From: Methanofastidiosum methylothiophilum
Lineage (GTDB): Archaea > Methanobacteriota_B > Thermococci > Methanofastidiosales > Methanofastidiosaceae
Reading direction: 5' to 3'
Assembly (NCBI GenBank): GCA_001587635.1
Contig: LNJE01000007.1
Span: forward strand, 1-64,000
Length of the DNA: 64,000 nt
Below the pieces are notes generated by a model, which did not search any database, was not told the origin of the DNA, and saw nothing but the letters and a program-made list of their open reading frames with translations. Below, piece after piece: positions 53,774-61,786 of this stretch (position 1 is the stretch's first letter; every line of letters begins with the position of its first letter). The translations under genes and the position numbers were made by a program.

Positions 53774-53947
53774 CTAATCCCTTACAACAGTTATTGGAAT
53801 TACTCCTTTCTTCATTTCTCCTTGTGCAATTCTAATTGGATCGAGTAAAGATGTTTTAATTAATATAGGTGCACCTAGAGAAATCTGAAGGGCTCTAGCC
53901 CCAATAATCCTAACTTTCTCATATTTTGTATAGTTCAATGACTCCAC
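53774..53947 (-). CDS. rpoK: RNA polymerase subunit K (Rpo6)
   Basis: A 57-residue gene easily missed because of its size and GTG start (53947). The protein begins VESLNYTKYEKVRIIGARAL and continues QISLGAPILI, then ends MKKGVIPITVVRD, the standard RpoK/Rpb6 signature (GARALQ-x2-GAP...G-x-IPI-x-VxR). It anchors the clamp of the polymerase. Its stop is 4 nt upstream of fen1, so the two genes appear to be a pair. Confidence 0.9.
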   Translation of the reverse strand: MESLNYTKYEKVRIIGARALQISLGAPILIKTSLLDPIRIAQGEMKKGVIPITVVRD

Positions 53948-54026
53948 CGTTGTTAAATGAATATAAAGGGATTATAAATTTTATTGTTACATTTAAAATT
54001 GGAGCAGATCTCTTGAAAGAATGAAT

Positions 54027-54437
54027 TTAGTCTCCTAGCGTATTCTCTCCTTTTTTTATTTTATCGATAATAGTACTAAATAGTTCAATGAATTTTTCCC
54101 TATCCTCTGTGTTGTATGTTTGCATTATACTAATATGTATCGCTAGAACTTTCTCTAACACTTGTATATGTTCCTCTGCAGTTTTTATGGATTCTATTAA
54201 ATCTCTTGTTTTTCTAAGAAGAACATGTTGTGCATACGAAAGCTTTGTTGCAACAAAGTAAACTTTTGCCATACCAATTCTTCTATAATCAACTAATCCA
54301 ATTGCTCTCATTATTTCAAGATATTTAACGGCGGTGGCCCTCGACATGTTAAGATTATCTGCAATCTCTGAAGGAGTAGCACCTATTTTTACACCTTTAA
54401 GATACTCAATAATGGCCTCTTCGGCATTTTCTTCCAT
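54027..54437 (-). CDS. winged-helix transcriptional regulator
   Basis: A 136-residue protein with an N-terminal winged helix-turn-helix (about 8-70): GATPSEIADNLNMSRATAVKYLEIM is the HTH and IGLVDYRRIGMAKVYFVATKL the wing. A long helical C-terminus (75-130, RKTRDLIESIKTAEEHIQVLEKVL) probably dimerises. It resembles small ArsR/TrmB-like archaeal regulators; the ligand is unknown. ATG with GGTGAGC upstream. The palindrome upstream (54627-54651) could be its operator. Confidence 0.75.
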   Translation of the reverse strand: MEENAEEAIIEYLKGVKIGATPSEIADNLNMSRATAVKYLEIMRAIGLVDYRRIGMAKVYFVATKLSYAQHVLLRKTRDLIESIKTAEEHIQVLEKVLAIHISIMQTYNTEDREKFIELFSTIIDKIKKGENTLGD

Positions 54438-54801
54438 TGATGCTCACCATCCTTATCTCTAACGTTAATATATATAAATGTTACTACTATCAGTATTCAA
54501 AAAAATAGATTTATTTTAAACTAATACTAAAAATATTCGTGTCCATTGAATTTAATTTATTATATTAATGATAAATTAAAATTAAATTTAGCATGAATTA
54601 TTTATATAATAATATTAAAAATAGTATATGATAAATATTAAATTTATCATAGTGTCTACTCTATTAAATTAAGATAAAGCTAAACCATATTGAATATAAA
54701 TATTAATAATCATTATTAAAAAATAATATTAAAGTACTATAAATCAATAAATAGAAAGATTTATATACTATTGTATTACAATAATAATAAAGGTGATTAA
54801 G
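54438..54801. other. very AT-rich regulatory spacer
   Basis: About 360 nt of extremely AT-rich DNA between the divergent winged-helix gene and the small plus-strand transcript. It contains several ATGATAAAT-like repeats, a perfect palindrome at 54627-54651 and a strong TATA box at 54760-54767. No gene-like frame is present. Confidence 0.5.
54627..54651. promoter_or_regulatory. palindromic operator-like site
   Basis: TATGATAAAT and ATTTATCATA form perfect 10-nt arms around a 5-nt spacer. A related half-site (ATGATAAAT) occurs at 54568. The size and symmetry fit a dimeric winged-helix regulator; the obvious candidate is encoded 190 nt away. Confidence 0.5.
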
Positions 54802-54912
54802 TTGAAAAAAAAGGTAAAATCTAAGGTTCCAATTGCGATAATAATACCAATAATAGTATTAGATATATTATTTAGAGGAGAAAAGTCAAGTTCCACTAGA
54901 CTTTTTTGCTAA
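54802..54912 (+). CDS. possible 36-residue membrane micropeptide (or small RNA)
   Basis: A TTG codon at 54802 is preceded by AAAGGTGAT with 5-nt spacing, the same ribosome-binding site used by real genes here. The frame encodes a basic start (KKKVKSKV), one hydrophobic segment (PIAIIIPIIVLDILF) and a polar end, 36 residues. TTTATATA at 54760-54767 would start transcription about 12 nt upstream. The 3' part holds the stem AAAAGTC/GACTTTT and a T-run, so the transcript would be about 110-120 nt. It overlaps the convergent UPF0179 stop by 4 nt. A small RNA is the alternative. Confidence 0.4.
   Translation: MKKKVKSKVPIAIIIPIIVLDILFRGEKSSSTRLFC
54882..54907. terminator. hairpin terminator of the small transcript
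   Basis: AAAAGTC and GACTTTT pair around an 11-nt loop followed by T residues. It lies at the 3' end of the plus-strand micro-transcript and just past the stop of the minus-strand UPF0179 gene, so it could act in both directions. Confidence 0.5.
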
Positions 54913-55337
54913 TCTTTAAGTTTTAGAGATACTCTTTGAATGTTATTGCCTAATGGGCACTCGAGTTTCTCTTTAACTTTTAAAATAAGAAATTTATCTC
55001 CTATTGCTACTCCTTCTGGAATACAAAAATCATGATACTGACATATTTCATTACATGAAAATGAATATATTCCAGTTGCACCTTCAATTGCATATTTCTT
55101 AGGAATTGCAGCTTCAATTTGGGACTCTTTTACTTCAACTATTTTAACTCCAGAATCATGGATTTTGCATGGATGCTCAATATTTCTTACAGAAGTTACT
55201 GTGTATATCCTTCCCGGCTTTAAATTATCAACACATGTTTTAAAAAATCTACAATCTTTGCATTCTGTATCCCCCTTCCCAGCAACAAAAGAAAATCCAG
55301 CTTTTGCAAGATTTTTTGGGAGGAGTGTCAGAATCAC
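54909..55337 (-). CDS. UPF0179 family protein
   Basis: A 142-residue archaeal UPF0179 protein. Family features: GDTECKDCRFFKTCVDNLKPG near the N-terminus (cysteines in a CxxC...C arrangement), then HPCKIHDSGVKIVEV and ICQYHDFCIPEGV. The eight or more cysteines suggest a metal site. The function is not known. GTG start at 55337 overlaps the egsA stop (GTGA), so it is translationally coupled to the lipid-backbone gene. Confidence 0.85.
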   Translation of the reverse strand: MILTLLPKNLAKAGFSFVAGKGDTECKDCRFFKTCVDNLKPGRIYTVTSVRNIEHPCKIHDSGVKIVEVKESQIEAAIPKKYAIEGATGIYSFSCNEICQYHDFCIPEGVAIGDKFLILKVKEKLECPLGNNIQRVSLKLKD

Positions 55338-56374
55338 TCAATTACCCCCGTGACCTTAGCGAGTTTAGTAGCTGCTTTTTCAGTGAGGCCACTCTCCCCA
55401 AGTATAGTATACCTATCTCTGATCTTATGTGCCATTGTTAAAGCTTTAATTATTTCTTGATCTGTAACTCCAAGTTCCGCAGCAGTTGTAGGGGCTTTTA
55501 ATTTTTCCAATGCTTCTTTTATAGCTCTGTATTCATCTTCTCTGTGAAGATACATAGTCATTATAGCCCCAACTCCGCATTGTTCCCCATGCATTGCAGG
55601 TTTTTCTGCAATCATGTCAAGTGCGTGTGCAAATGCATGTTCTGCTCCTGAAGCAGGTCTTGATGAGCTTGCTATGCTCATAGCTACTCCAGAAGATATA
55701 AGCCCTTTTAGAACTTTTCTTGCAGATTCCTCTAATCCTTCTTTTATAGCATCTGCATTATCAATTACCACTTTCGCACTCATGGAAGACAAAGCTGCAG
55801 CATGCTCACTATAGTATTCACCTTTTAGTTTATGAGCAAGTTGCCAATCTAAAACAGCGGTACAGTTGGAAATTAAATCTGCACATCCAGAAGCTAGGAA
55901 TCTATATGGTGCTTGGGATACAATTTTAGTATCTGCAATAATAGCTATTGGAGGTTGTGCCTCAATAGATAATTTTTTTTCTCCATCACGAATTGATGCT
56001 CGAGAAGAAGCTATTCCATCATGGGATGCTACAGTCGGATAGCTAATAAATGGTATAGACACATTAAAAGATGCAAGCTTTCCAACGTCTATAACTGAGC
56101 CACCGCCAATTGAGATTAATACATCATATTTTCCTTCCTTCAAAAAGTCAGCAACAGAGTTTACCTCTTCCAACGTAGAAGTTGCCACATGACGATGCTC
56201 ACAATTTAAATCGTCGGATACTTTTTTCCCAATTATCTTTCTTGTTACAGGATCATCAAGTATAACTGGATTTTCGTATCCTAATCTCTCGACAGTTGTT
56301 TTAACTGAGCTCCATAAATCTGAGCCTATTACAACCATTCTTGAAAGATTAATTGTGTGGATAGGATTTTCCAT
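55334..56374 (-). CDS. egsA: sn-glycerol-1-phosphate dehydrogenase
   Basis: A 346-residue NAD(P)-dependent enzyme that makes G1P, the archaeal lipid backbone. Conserved elements: the dinucleotide loop LISIGGGSVIDVGKLAS, the YPTVASHDGIASSRAS substrate region, and zinc ligands in GAEHAFAHALDMI and ALHGEQ-type AMHGEQCGVG. Its product feeds the GGGP synthase encoded at 35.4 kb. The stop overlaps the next gene's GTG by 4 nt. Confidence 0.95.
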   Translation of the reverse strand: MENPIHTINLSRMVVIGSDLWSSVKTTVERLGYENPVILDDPVTRKIIGKKVSDDLNCEHRHVATSTLEEVNSVADFLKEGKYDVLISIGGGSVIDVGKLASFNVSIPFISYPTVASHDGIASSRASIRDGEKKLSIEAQPPIAIIADTKIVSQAPYRFLASGCADLISNCTAVLDWQLAHKLKGEYYSEHAAALSSMSAKVVIDNADAIKEGLEESARKVLKGLISSGVAMSIASSSRPASGAEHAFAHALDMIAEKPAMHGEQCGVGAIMTMYLHREDEYRAIKEALEKLKAPTTAAELGVTDQEIIKALTMAHKIRDRYTILGESGLTEKAATKLAKVTGVIE

Positions 56375-56412
56375 AAAATTTACTGTTTAATATCATTAAT
56401 AAATCTTTTGAA

Positions 56413-57237
56413 TCAAAAAAGGGAGGGTAATAATGTATTTCTAAATCCAGGCCCAAATCCAAGTATGAAAATTAATACTTTTATTGAAAGGTAAAAATTA
56501 TTAATCATAAAAGCTGTAATCTTAAGTCTATATTTAGAAATTTTAATTTCTTTTTCTTTAAAATTATTTTGTTCCTCTTTATACAGTGTGTCTAGTAAGT
56601 AGATTACAATAAGTATCAATATTAATTTTAAAGGGATCATAATTAAAGCTGTTCCTGAAATATTAATTAAAAAAAGAGGCAACAGGTGCTCTTCTCCAAA
56701 TCCATAGTAATCAATTGCTATGAAGGTGGCACATCCATCGAGTAAATGCCCAAATAATATAGCAATGTTTTCAAATTCTTTAATTGGCTTATAAAAAAGA
56801 GGGGATATGATATATACCGCTAATGTAATTATTGTAGCCATAGAAAGAGGAACTAAAATTCTTAAAGGGTGATTAAAAAAAGGAATTAGATTATATAAAA
56901 AATAAAGCATCCCAATAAATCCAACTGCAAACGTAAGTTTCCAATAGGACAAAATATCTCTTTTTTCAAGCTGATATCCAATCAATATCATGAAAAATGC
57001 AAGAATAAATGTAATTACATAAACACCCGGGGTTATATTCCAAAGTTTTGACCTCTCATAAAATCCAACGTCCGTCAATACTCTTATTGCAATCGCTAAT
57101 ATCATATAAGGAGATATTGCAACTATGAATGTCTTATCTATTTTTATTTTATTAAAAAGAAATTTTAATGCAAAAGTCAATAAGACTAAAAGTATTCCTA
57201 TGTAAATAAAGTAGTCTTGAGGATTATATACTCCCAT
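56413..57237 (-). CDS. DUF63 family membrane protein
   Basis: A 274-residue polytopic membrane protein, about 7-8 helices, of the archaeal DUF63 family. The diagnostic stretch is AILFGHLLDGCATFIAIDYYGFGEEHLLP, in which His and Asp residues lie next to a membrane segment; DVGFYERSKLWNITPGVY is the other conserved loop. No biochemical role is established. It lies downstream of the MutS-like gene on the same strand, 31 nt from it. Confidence 0.85.
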   Translation of the reverse strand: MGVYNPQDYFIYIGILLVLLTFALKFLFNKIKIDKTFIVAISPYMILAIAIRVLTDVGFYERSKLWNITPGVYVITFILAFFMILIGYQLEKRDILSYWKLTFAVGFIGMLYFLYNLIPFFNHPLRILVPLSMATIITLAVYIISPLFYKPIKEFENIAILFGHLLDGCATFIAIDYYGFGEEHLLPLFLINISGTALIMIPLKLILILIVIYLLDTLYKEEQNNFKEKEIKISKYRLKITAFMINNFYLSIKVLIFILGFGPGFRNTLLPSLF

Positions 57238-57268
57238 GGAAAGATAAATAATTAGTTTGTTAAAAAGT

Positions 57269-59359
57269 TTATGGTTTTTTTCTCAATACATCAATCATCT
57301 TTTGGTATACTTCTTTTTCTTTCCCTTCAGTTGTTTTTGATAATCTTTCCACTATTAGTTCTGGTGTACTTTTACCAGCTTTATAGAATACAGGTTGTCT
57401 ATCAACAATTAATTCTAAGGATTCATCTAATCCCTTTGCTTCAATCCCATCAACTCTCATGTCTTCTGGTAATTTATCTTCTATAGATCTAATCGAGGAT
57501 ATTATCTCTTCCCCAAGATGGGTCACAATCACACATAAAGTGTTAGAATTTCTTAAGAAATTCAAGAATGTACCTATTATTTTAGCAGCAGAACCTGGCT
57601 CAGTAATTGCCTCAAGTTCATCTACAAGTAATAATCTCTTTTTTTCTTCTATTGCAAGAGGTACCAGTCTTTTAAGACTAGTTTCAAATGCTCCTTTTGA
57701 CTCTCCTCTATGCTTTGATAAAAATCCAATCTCATCAAATATAGAAGTAAAAGAATCATTAGCCGGAACTAAAAATCCCATCTGAAATAGAACTTGAATT
57801 GTAATAATTAGCTTCAAAAGAGTAGTCTTCCCTCCAGAGTTTGCACCAGTTAAAATAATAACTTTTTCATTTCCTACAATATTGTCCTCTGTTTTACCTA
57901 TCTTATAGCTAATTGGAATTGAATTTTGAATAAAAACATTTTTTCCATTTCTAAAACTCAATCCACTATCCGAAATTTTAGGCATAGACAGATTTTTTTC
58001 AACTGCAAATCTACCCATTGCTACAAAAAAATCAATGTCATAACATTCCTCAACTCTTTGATTTAAAAATCCCCATAAGTCTGCTATGTCCATCATTTCC
58101 TTCTTAATTTCAAATTCCCTCTTGGATATCTCTTTTCTTACATTCTCCTTGATTTCAAAAAGCTCATTTCTATTTGCTTCTATGGGAAAAGATACTTCTT
58201 CCGGAAATAATTCTGATACGTCTAATCCAGTTTTTTGATTTAAATCCTCTATTGATTCTTTCACTATTTTCCTATATGCATCCCCCAATTGTTTTGGAAT
58301 ATAACTCTGGAAGGCTTTGAGGGGATCTGAATTTTTGATATCAGAAAGCATCGATAGTATGTCTTTTCCCGCTATACCGATATCTTGATTTTCAATTATC
58401 TTTGAAAATTTTTCGTTGATATCCTTCTCGACTACTTTTACCATTTCTTCAAGATTTAGAGAATTCTTCAGCTTGTTTAGACTTTCATCTGGGAAATTCC
58501 CTTTCGAAAATGATTCGACTCTATCCAAAATTTTCTGAAGTTTTAGAACATAATCATCTAATTTTGCACCTTCTTCAGCAATTATCCCCTTACTGTTTTT
58601 TATCTCTAAAAGAATTTTATACATATCAAGTATAAATTTTATTTTTTGAGCATTCTCAATGAAACGTTCAATGTAAATCTCTGGAACAATATCTTGAACT
58701 GAGAAGTCATCTATATTAATTGTAAAATCAGAAATTTCTGAAAGAGTGTCATACAAAGCAGAATTTTTTCCATATAGGTAAAATATTAGGGGATAATCGT
58801 TCCTAATGCCTCTTGTTTCATGGGGAGAAGAAATATATATAGAATCATAATACTCTGATTTTGTTTTATTAGAAACTTCTTCTTCATCGGTAATTATTAC
58901 CCTATCTCTAAATTTTTTGAGTGTAGGAATTTTTAGATCTGATATCCCACTAAGATATTCTAAAATTTTATGGATTTCCTCTTGGTTTAGTCCTTCTACA
59001 AATTTTTTTGCCTTTGAACAGTAATTCAATCTCTTTAAAATTAAGTCTTTATCTCTTAAAGGCATATAAAGATTAAATCTATTCTTTGATTTTTCCGTTC
59101 TAGGATATGTTACCAAAATTGAGATTATCTCTTCATAAATTTCCCAAGCATCACCAAAAAGGACATCTTCGTATTTTTTTCCAGTGATGATTTCAAAAGT
59201 TTCTTTTTGAATTTGAAGTACTTTTTTTTTGCCAAATCCTGGGATCTTTAATAGTTTTTCAAGTTCTAGTCTTTCAATTATACTTTTTAGCTCCTCTTCA
59301 GTATAATATTCTAAAGCCTTTTCAAAACCTTTGTCCCCTAAGATCTGGCAAATATCCAT
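57269..59359 (-). CDS. MutS-like ATPase with helix-hairpin-helix start
   Basis: A 696-residue member of the archaeal MutS-related family. The N-terminus has a helix-hairpin-helix-like IPGFGKKKVLQIQKETFEI (about 38-56); a long helical clamp/lever region follows, and the ATPase domain starts near 495 with Walker A TGANSGGKTTLL (about 505) and Walker B LLLVDELEAITEPG (about 575), ending in VIVTHLGEEI. There is no mismatch-recognition N-terminal domain. It may act in recombination or recognise branched DNA; that is inferred. Its ATG overlaps the carbonic anhydrase stop (TAATG). Confidence 0.85.
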   Translation of the reverse strand: MDICQILGDKGFEKALEYYTEEELKSIIERLELEKLLKIPGFGKKKVLQIQKETFEIITGKKYEDVLFGDAWEIYEEIISILVTYPRTEKSKNRFNLYMPLRDKDLILKRLNYCSKAKKFVEGLNQEEIHKILEYLSGISDLKIPTLKKFRDRVIITDEEEVSNKTKSEYYDSIYISSPHETRGIRNDYPLIFYLYGKNSALYDTLSEISDFTINIDDFSVQDIVPEIYIERFIENAQKIKFILDMYKILLEIKNSKGIIAEEGAKLDDYVLKLQKILDRVESFSKGNFPDESLNKLKNSLNLEEMVKVVEKDINEKFSKIIENQDIGIAGKDILSMLSDIKNSDPLKAFQSYIPKQLGDAYRKIVKESIEDLNQKTGLDVSELFPEEVSFPIEANRNELFEIKENVRKEISKREFEIKKEMMDIADLWGFLNQRVEECYDIDFFVAMGRFAVEKNLSMPKISDSGLSFRNGKNVFIQNSIPISYKIGKTEDNIVGNEKVIILTGANSGGKTTLLKLIITIQVLFQMGFLVPANDSFTSIFDEIGFLSKHRGESKGAFETSLKRLVPLAIEEKKRLLLVDELEAITEPGSAAKIIGTFLNFLRNSNTLCVIVTHLGEEIISSIRSIEDKLPEDMRVDGIEAKGLDESLELIVDRQPVFYKAGKSTPELIVERLSKTTEGKEKEVYQKMIDVLRKKP

Positions 59360-59907
59360 TAACGTCTGTACCCCCTAGCGAATTCACTATTTACATGTAG
59401 CACTCCTTCATTGAATTTGAATAAGTCACTAGTTGAGTTAGGCAATTTATCTGCCTTTTCTTGATCCGTCACTACAAATCCGTGGGGAACTAACTTATCA
59501 TCTGCGATCTTTACGCCGACCACTATTGCGCCATGCCCTATAAAGCAATCTTTTCCAATCTGAGAACTATGAACAACTGCTCTAAATCCAACAAATGAGT
59601 TATCTCCAATTTTAGCAGGCCCATGAATAATTGCACCGTGAGCTATTGAAGTATTTTTGCCGATTTCAACTGAAGTGTGTTCAAGAGCGTGTACAATCAC
59701 TCCATCTTGTAAATTACTCCCATCTCCTATGATTAAGGGGGTGCCCTCATCTGCTCTCAAAGATACAAAAGGCGCTACATATACTCCTTTTCCAATTCTA
59801 ACATCACCAATTACTGAAGACATTTCGTCACAAAAACTTTCTTTATCGATGTTTGGAAGCTTACATTCCTTATTAAAGGAACAAGCTGGATTTTCTTTTA
59901 TTGTCAT
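59359..59907 (-). CDS. gamma-class carbonic anhydrase (CamH-like)
   Basis: A 182-residue left-handed beta-helix protein. Zinc ligands align as His73 (IVHALE), His90 (SIAH) and His95 (IIHGP); Arg51, Asp53, Glu54 (RADEG) and Glu76 (HALE) match catalytic or structural residues of Cam from Methanosarcina. The acidic loop holding the proton-shuttle glutamate of Cam is missing, as in CamH-type enzymes. ATG at 59907 follows AGGTGAAA, so the alternative GTG upstream is rejected. It lies directly after the remains of hypD. Confidence 0.85.
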   Translation of the reverse strand: MTIKENPACSFNKECKLPNIDKESFCDEMSSVIGDVRIGKGVYVAPFVSLRADEGTPLIIGDGSNLQDGVIVHALEHTSVEIGKNTSIAHGAIIHGPAKIGDNSFVGFRAVVHSSQIGKDCFIGHGAIVVGVKIADDKLVPHGFVVTDQEKADKLPNSTSDLFKFNEGVLHVNSEFARGYRR

Positions 59908-59912
59908 ATTTT

Positions 59913-60534
59913 TCACCTAAAAGATTTTTCATATTTAAAAGATATATAACATGCTCCTTCTCTAGAAACCATACAAGGGCCTTTCGGATTTTGAGGCGTA
60001 CACATATTTCCCACTACTCAGCAATAAATCCATAGCAGGGGGGACCACCCTGTGTGCAGATAAGACATAAAAATTATCGGGAGAGTTTAAAACTGCAACT
60101 GCAGTCGTTGGGCAAGTTGTTTCAAAGCCAATAGCGAAATGAACCACCTTTTTAGTAGGATTGGATAATGCCAAATTTATTGAATCGTTAATACTGTATA
60201 CCAATCTAATGTCAAGACCTGAAGCTTTTGCATCAGACAATGAACGTCTAGAAGGAACCCTAATCATATCTCCATATGTAGTTACTATAGCTCCTTTTTC
60301 GGCGGCATTGACGGCAGCTTCTATTTCTCCTTGTGTTGTAACACAAACAGGACACCCTGGGCCAGAAACAACTTGAACATTATCGGGTAGTAATGCCCTA
60401 ATCCCATAATGAGTAATTACATGTTCGTGTGTTCCACATACATGACAAATCTTAATTTCATCTAAATTTTTTGAGATTTCGGATATTTTTTGTATCAATG
60501 TATCTGATACACTACGATCTCTATACAGATCCAC
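59913..60534 (-). pseudogene. hypD: hypD with an internal deletion and frameshift
   Basis: HypD is an iron-sulfur scaffold that with HypC assembles the Fe(CN)2CO group of NiFe hydrogenases. The first 174 residues are normal: CHVCGTHEH (Cys30, Cys33), GPGCPVC (Cys61, Cys64), GDMIRVP and GFETTCPTTA. The frame then ends at a stop at 59962 after unrelated residues. In another frame, from about 60011 to the TGA at 59913, the true HypD C-terminus is found: GNMCTPQNPKGPCMVSREGA. About 150 codons, including the remaining cluster cysteines and the PGH region, are missing. GTG start overlaps the hypC stop. Confidence 0.88.
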
Positions 60535-60758
60535 TAATAATCCTCCTCTGCCTTAAGAAGCTCTTTCCAGATGTCCAATGACTCTAAGGCATCTTTTTCA
60601 TCCATTTTTTCAATTGCAAATCCGGTATGAACAATCACATAGTCGCCTATTTTAACATCAACTAGATCTAATCTAACTTCTCTTTTAACTCCGTTGAAAT
60701 TAACAATTCCAACATCACCTTTAATTTTTTCAACTTTTCCTGGAACTGCAAGACACAT
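60534..60758 (-). CDS. hypC: hydrogenase maturation chaperone HypC
   Basis: A 74-residue HypC/HupF. Cys2 in MCLAVPGKV is the essential ligand that carries the Fe precursor and later binds the large-subunit apoenzyme. VNFNGVKREVRLDLVDVKIGDYVIVHTGFAIEKM is the conserved body. The stop TAG overlaps the hypD GTG start (TAGTG), so the two are translated together. It is the first gene of hypC-hypD-carbonic anhydrase-mutS-like. Confidence 0.95.
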   Translation of the reverse strand: MCLAVPGKVEKIKGDVGIVNFNGVKREVRLDLVDVKIGDYVIVHTGFAIEKMDEKDALESLDIWKELLKAEEDY

Positions 60759-60815
60759 GAATTTTACTAATTGTATTGATTAAAAAGTCTTTCTTTAATA
60801 AATAATAACTAAGTG

Positions 60816-60830
60816 GATATGTAGCATATC
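60816..60830. promoter_or_regulatory. palindrome in the hypC/peroxiredoxin divergent promoter region
   Basis: GATATG-TAG-CATATC, a perfect 6-nt-arm inverted repeat with a 3-nt spacer, lies about 60 nt upstream of hypC and 143 nt upstream of the peroxiredoxin start. Its symmetry suggests a regulator site. Confidence 0.35.
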
Positions 60831-60912
60831 TTTAGATAATACTAATTATTATATAAAAATAGATATTCTTTAGATTATTTCTAAATATAGTTATATCTCA
60901 AAATGATTAAAG

Positions 60913-60920
60913 TTATATAT
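60913..60920 (+). promoter_or_regulatory. TATA box of the peroxiredoxin gene
   Basis: TTATATAT, about 53-60 nt upstream of the ATG, predicts a leader of about 30 nt containing the GGTGAAT ribosome-binding site. Confidence 0.5.
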
Positions 60921-60972
60921 ATTCAATTAACAAGATACATATCAACATAAAAATTGTTAAGTTGGTGAATAT

Positions 60973-61656
60973 ATGGAAGAAGAATTTAAAGAACAAATGA
61001 GTATGCCCTTAATTGGAGATGATGCACCTAAATTTAAGGCAAAAACCACAATGGGGGATATTAACTTTCCAGAGGACTATAAAGGTAAGTGGGTTATCCT
61101 GTTCAGTCACCCAGCAGATTTTACACCTGTATGTACAACTGAATTTATGACTTTTGCATCTATGCAAAATGAATTCAAAGATTTAAATTGTGAATTAATT
61201 GGATTATCAATAGACAGTATTTATGCACATATAGCCTGGCTAAGAACAATAAAAGAGAAGATTGAATACAAAGGCATGAAAAATATTGAAATAATGTTCC
61301 CAGTAATTGAGGATCTGAGAATGGATGTTTCAAAAAAATTTGGAATGGTGCAGCCTAACGCATCTACTACACAAGCTGTAAGGGCAGTATTCATAATAGA
61401 CCCTAAAGCTAAAGTCAGAGCAATTCTCTATTACCCTCTTTCAAATGGGAGAAACATGAATGAGATTAAAAGATTACTTCTTGCAATGCAAAAATCAGAT
61501 AAGGAACAAATTGCAACTCCCGCAAACTGGCACCCTGGTGATGATGTAATAATACCGCCTCCAGGTTCTTGTGGGCTAGCAAAAGAAAGAATGGAAAAGG
61601 AAGAGAAGGGCAAATATTGTCTAGATTGGTTTATGTGTTTTAGAAAAGAAAAATAA
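60973..61656 (+). CDS. peroxiredoxin (Prx6/AhpC type)
   Basis: A 227-residue thioredoxin-fold peroxidase. The peroxidatic Cys54 lies in HPADFTPVCTTEF. The C-terminal region has GSCGLAKERMEKEEKGKYCLDWFMCF, with further cysteines that can act as resolving residues, as in archaeal Prx6-like enzymes. It reduces H2O2 and organic hydroperoxides. GGTGAAT lies before the ATG. It is divergent from hypC, so oxygen defence and hydrogenase maturation genes share a promoter region. Confidence 0.94.
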   Translation: MEEEFKEQMSMPLIGDDAPKFKAKTTMGDINFPEDYKGKWVILFSHPADFTPVCTTEFMTFASMQNEFKDLNCELIGLSIDSIYAHIAWLRTIKEKIEYKGMKNIEIMFPVIEDLRMDVSKKFGMVQPNASTTQAVRAVFIIDPKAKVRAILYYPLSNGRNMNEIKRLLLAMQKSDKEQIATPANWHPGDDVIIPPPGSCGLAKERMEKEEKGKYCLDWFMCFRKEK

Positions 61657-61758
61657 ATCAATGAAAAAAAGTAATATATTTATTTTTTTTATATTCTTTT
61701 TTATTTATTTTAAATGAATCTAAATATAGTTCACGTTCACATTTAATGACAATCAAAG

Positions 61759-61766
61759 ATATAAAT
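61759..61766 (+). promoter_or_regulatory. TATA box of a leaderless methyltransferase gene
   Basis: ATATAAAT is centred about 25 nt before the ATG at 61787, and no ribosome-binding site is present. Transcription should begin at or beside the start codon. Confidence 0.5.
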
Positions 61767-61786
61767 GAAATAGTAATCACTTATTT

